Positions 60,448 to 64,000 of a DNA stretch of 64,000 nt are shown here, piece after piece. A model generated the notes under the pieces. It had not been told where the DNA came from. It ran no database searches and worked only from the letters and a program-made list of their open reading frames with translations. Source of the DNA: Pseudoruegeria sp. SK021 (GTDB lineage Bacteria > Pseudomonadota > Alphaproteobacteria > Rhodobacterales > Rhodobacteraceae); assembly GCF_002119405.1 (NCBI RefSeq), contig NZ_MTBG01000002.1, positions 62,001-126,000 of the forward strand, in the 5' to 3' direction. Both the position numbers and the translations under genes were made by a program. Positions within the stretch are counted from its first letter, which is position 1. Each line of letters begins with the position of its first letter.

Positions 60448-60467
60448 CCGTCATTGCTTTATGACGG
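60448..60467. promoter_or_regulatory. Inverted repeat upstream of the MarR-like gene
   Basis: CCGTCAT (60448-60454), 6-base spacer, ATGACGG (60461-60467) sits 10 bases before the MarR-like start. It could be an autoregulatory operator or a hairpin in the leader. Confidence 0.4.
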
Positions 60468-60585
60468 CGACCATCGCTGGAATTCCCCAAGATTGCGTTA
60501 AATCGTCAGAGTTGGTCGTGCCTTGGACCATCGGCATAGGTTCAACGGTCTATATAAAGGCCGACCGTCCGCCCTAGCCTCGCCC

Positions 60586-62217
<1,632 letters not shown>

Positions 62218-62224
62218 CGCCTTT

Positions 62225-62248
62225 GGGCCGCCGCTGATGCGGCGGTCC
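62225..62248. terminator. GC-rich hairpin after the aminotransferase
   Basis: GGGCCGCCGC and GCGGCGGTCC form a 10-bp stem (one G-U) with a TGAT loop, 8 bases past the stop. No T-run follows. Confidence 0.45.
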
Positions 62249-62302
62249 AAAATCGATCAAAGGGTCCAGCTCCACACGCAAGCACACCCTAGTCCTTCCG
62301 AA

Positions 62303-62331
62303 GCGGGCGTCCACGCAGGCGCCCGCCTTTT
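62303..62331 (+). terminator. Second hairpin with T-run after the aminotransferase
   Basis: GCGGGCG (62303-62309) pairs with CGCCCGC (62320-62326), followed by cTTTT. A plausible rho-independent terminator just before the decayed CoA-transferase gene. Confidence 0.55.
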
Positions 62332-62341
62332 GGGCACGCCC

Positions 62342-62929
62342 ATGCAGCACAAAACATATCGGCGCGGGCTGCGGCTGCGGTGATCAAGGGCGGCGCGGCC
62401 CTGACCACAACCGGCTTTGTCGCAATTGCGGCGACCGATGCCTTGCTGGCCGCGATTGCGGCGCAATAATTAGACACCAGACATCCGCGCGATCTGTCGC
62501 TGGTTTTTGCCGATCGGCAAGGTTGCGGCACGGATCAACGCTTGATCCAACGGGACCATGACGGATTCGTGCGCTGGCCCCTGACGGTCAGCACCTGTTT
62601 TTGAACTTCGAAAAGATGCAGGTCCGCTCTCGGGCCGAAATGGACAGGATCCGCGATCAGCTGCGCCGGGTGTGCTCGGCGCAGGGACACCCCGTCGTTG
62701 TCATTGTGAACGATGACCGGTTCCGTCTGGACGACGAGGTGACCGCCGTTTACGCTACCATGATCGCCAGCTTGGAAGCCGCCTATGATCAGCGGATTAC
62801 TCGCTACTGTGGATCGCCTTTTCTGCGAATGAAGCTGGGCAACACCTTGCGCAGCGCCAACGCCCAATTTTTGAAACCCATGACAACGCCCGGAGTTTCT
62901 TTGCGCAAAGACCAGATGCGCCGACCTGA
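62342..62929 (+). pseudogene. Decayed acyl-CoA:acetate/propionate CoA-transferase gene
   Basis: Translated by eye, both ends of a YdiF/propionate CoA-transferase-type protein are present, but the gene is broken. N-terminal part (frame of 62341): NISARAAAAVIKGGAALTTT then GFVAIAATDALLAAIAAQ, stop TAA at 62467, and RHPRDLSLVF in the same frame. Then the frame changes near 62577 to DGQHLFLNFEKMQVRSRAEM, VVVIVNDDRFRLDDEV and RYCGSPFLRMKLGNTL. A second change near 62860 leads to FETHDNARSFFAQRPDAPT and the original stop TGA at 62927-62929. A likely original ATG at 62342 is one base out of frame (a lost A in an A-run). About 190 codons remain of roughly 520, so the catalytic middle is deleted. Confidence 0.88.
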
Positions 62930-63013
62930 AAACCGCACCACCAAAGACGCTCAATCCGAAGCTGTGGCGCCGCGAAATTGGCCGCTGCCTATCGATCCAA
63001 CCGGAGACCATAC

Positions 63014-64000
63014 GTGACACTTGATACCCAAGATCGCCCCCAGCCCCCTGTCGTTGCCATCCTTGTTCAAGACCGCGTGCACGCGAAAATTTTGAGCGAC
63101 GATATCCTTGCCCCGCTCGCCGAAATCGCGACCCTGCGTCATATCTCGCCGGACCACTTCGATAACGACCAGTGGCGGTCTGAGATGTCTGACGTCAGCG
63201 CCGTGATCACCGGCTGGCATTCGCCGCTATTGGACGAGGCGCTGTTCGACGCCGCCCCCAACCTCAAGTTTGTGGCCCACTCCGGTGCCAGCATACAGGC
63301 GATTGTTCCGTATCCGGTGATCCTGTCTGACCGGGTTCGGGTCAGCAATGCCGCGCTTCACATCGCCGAGGCCGTGGCCGAATTCGTGATCGCCCAAATC
63401 ATGGAGCATTTGCGCTTCACCACCCGACAAGACGTCGAAACAAAGGCCGGGACCGATTGGGACAGTTCGCGTGATCGCTTTGTCGGCCGGCTGTTGGGTG
63501 GGTTGACCGTGGGGCTGGTCGGTGCCGGACATACCGGCCGGCTGGTCATCAACCTGCTGCGGCCCTTCGGGTGCCGCATTTTGGTGGCGGATCCCTATCT
63601 CACTGCCGAACGGGCCGCCGAGCTTGGTGTTGAGATCCAAAGCCTCGATGATGTCATGTCCCAATGCGATGTCATCTCACTGCATGCCCCGGTTCTGCCG
63701 GAAACCCGTGGTATGATCGGTACCCATGAATTGGGCCTGTTGCGCGAGGGTGCTTTCCTGATCAATACCGCCCGGGCCGCGATTGTCGACACGGACGCGC
63801 TGATGCAGCGACTTCGGGCTGGAGGCATCACAGTCAGCTTGGATGTGTTCGACGATGAACCGCTGCCGCAGGACAGCCCCATCCGCTCGGCCCCCAATGT
63901 TATCCTGTCGCCGCACACTGCAGGCCATACGGTGGAATCCTACCAACGTCAGGGTCAAACGACGGTCGCAGAAGTTTGCCGCTTTTTGACCGGTGCGCCG
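63014..64000 (+). CDS. D-isomer-specific 2-hydroxyacid dehydrogenase, cut by right edge
   Basis: 329 codons present, running off the window. The NAD-binding Rossmann motif is VGLVGAGHTGRLVI (GxGxxG). Catalytic residues are the Arg in NTARAAIVDTDAL, the Glu in DVFDDEPLP and the His in LSPHTAGHT. The segments VSNAALHIAEAVAEFVI and FGCRILVADPY are typical of phosphoglycerate dehydrogenase-like proteins. The substrate is unknown. The start is a GTG at 63014 with GGAG at 63002-63005. It lies 84 bp after the ruined CoA-transferase gene, its probable former operon partner. Confidence 0.88.
   Translation, partial: MTLDTQDRPQPPVVAILVQDRVHAKILSDDILAPLAEIATLRHISPDHFDNDQWRSEMSDVSAVITGWHSPLLDEALFDAAPNLKFVAHSGASIQAIVPYPVILSDRVRVSNAALHIAEAVAEFVIAQIMEHLRFTTRQDVETKAGTDWDSSRDRFVGRLLGGLTVGLVGAGHTGRLVINLLRPFGCRILVADPYLTAERAAELGVEIQSLDDVMSQCDVISLHAPVLPETRGMIGTHELGLLREGAFLINTARAAIVDTDALMQRLRAGGITVSLDVFDDEPLPQDSPIRSAPNVILSPHTAGHTVESYQRQGQTTVAEVCRFLTGAP

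Noticed and set aside
63014-63017. Apparent 4-base overlap (GTGA) between the CoA-transferase remnant frame and the dehydrogenase start
   Set aside because: The remnant's true C-terminus ends at TGA 62927-62929 in another frame; the overlap is chance.

Overview
The window reads as chromosomal DNA of an alphaproteobacterium of the order Rhodobacterales (Roseobacter/Rhodobacter type). The evidence is high GC, a C4-pathway 5-aminolevulinate synthase (hemA), the order ppiD-trpE / trpG-trpD-trpC-moaC-moeA-lexA, a LexA box of the alphaproteobacterial direct-repeat type (GAAC-N7-GAAC) and a yajC-secD-secF-ccmABCDG block. Species cannot be told from the sequence. Almost everything is core housekeeping. 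No CRISPR array, prophage, rRNA operon or complete insertion sequence was seen.

Layout. 1-5.4 kb: ispG (cut by the left edge), a RodZ-like protein and hemA on the minus strand, then an M20 dipeptidase on plus. 5.4-9.7 kb: a looser, tRNA-rich stretch with two identical tRNA-Asp, a tRNA-Leu and a tRNA-Pro, several unknown small proteins and a decayed IS5-type transposase scrap. 9.7-17 kb: DUF192, double cold-shock and pdxH genes on minus; fabI, a LysE exporter, gpt, ppiD and trpE on plus. 17-25.5 kb: a shortened deacetylase-like membrane protein, trpGDC-moaC-moeA with overlapping ends, SOS-controlled lexA, and convergent comEC. 25.6-37.2 kb: gltX, gltA, a Cys-nucleophile amidase, purB, an orphan divergent FliG, a lipid A-type acyltransferase, DUF1223 and acnA. 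37.3-43.5 kb: a minus-strand run yajC-secD-secF-(Mth938-like)-ccmA-B-C-D-G, which couples protein export to cytochrome c maturation. 43.9-48.8 kb: serS, and the envelope-assembly trio yfgM-like, bamB and der. 48.9-55.6 kb: an RND efflux pump behind a perfect 18-bp palindrome, and an Atm1-type ABC exporter. 55.8-64 kb: a cyoABCD quinol oxidase, a MarR/LdtR-like regulator, sdhE, an aspartate aminotransferase, a ruined CoA-transferase gene, and a D-2-hydroxyacid dehydrogenase cut by the right edge.

Functionally the window joins central metabolism (citrate synthase, aconitase, SdhE), heme supply and cytochrome c maturation, terminal respiration (bo-type oxidase), tryptophan and molybdopterin synthesis, translation (gltX, serS, tRNAs), envelope assembly and DNA damage control.

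I did not find a clearly new multi-gene system. The observations most worth a second look are the CoA-transferase pseudogene in three frames, the orphan FliG paralogue lacking conserved motifs, the shortened deacetylase-like protein, and four regulatory sequences: the LexA box, the FNR-like site at hemA, the palindrome at the RND operon and the 11-bp tandem repeats before serS.
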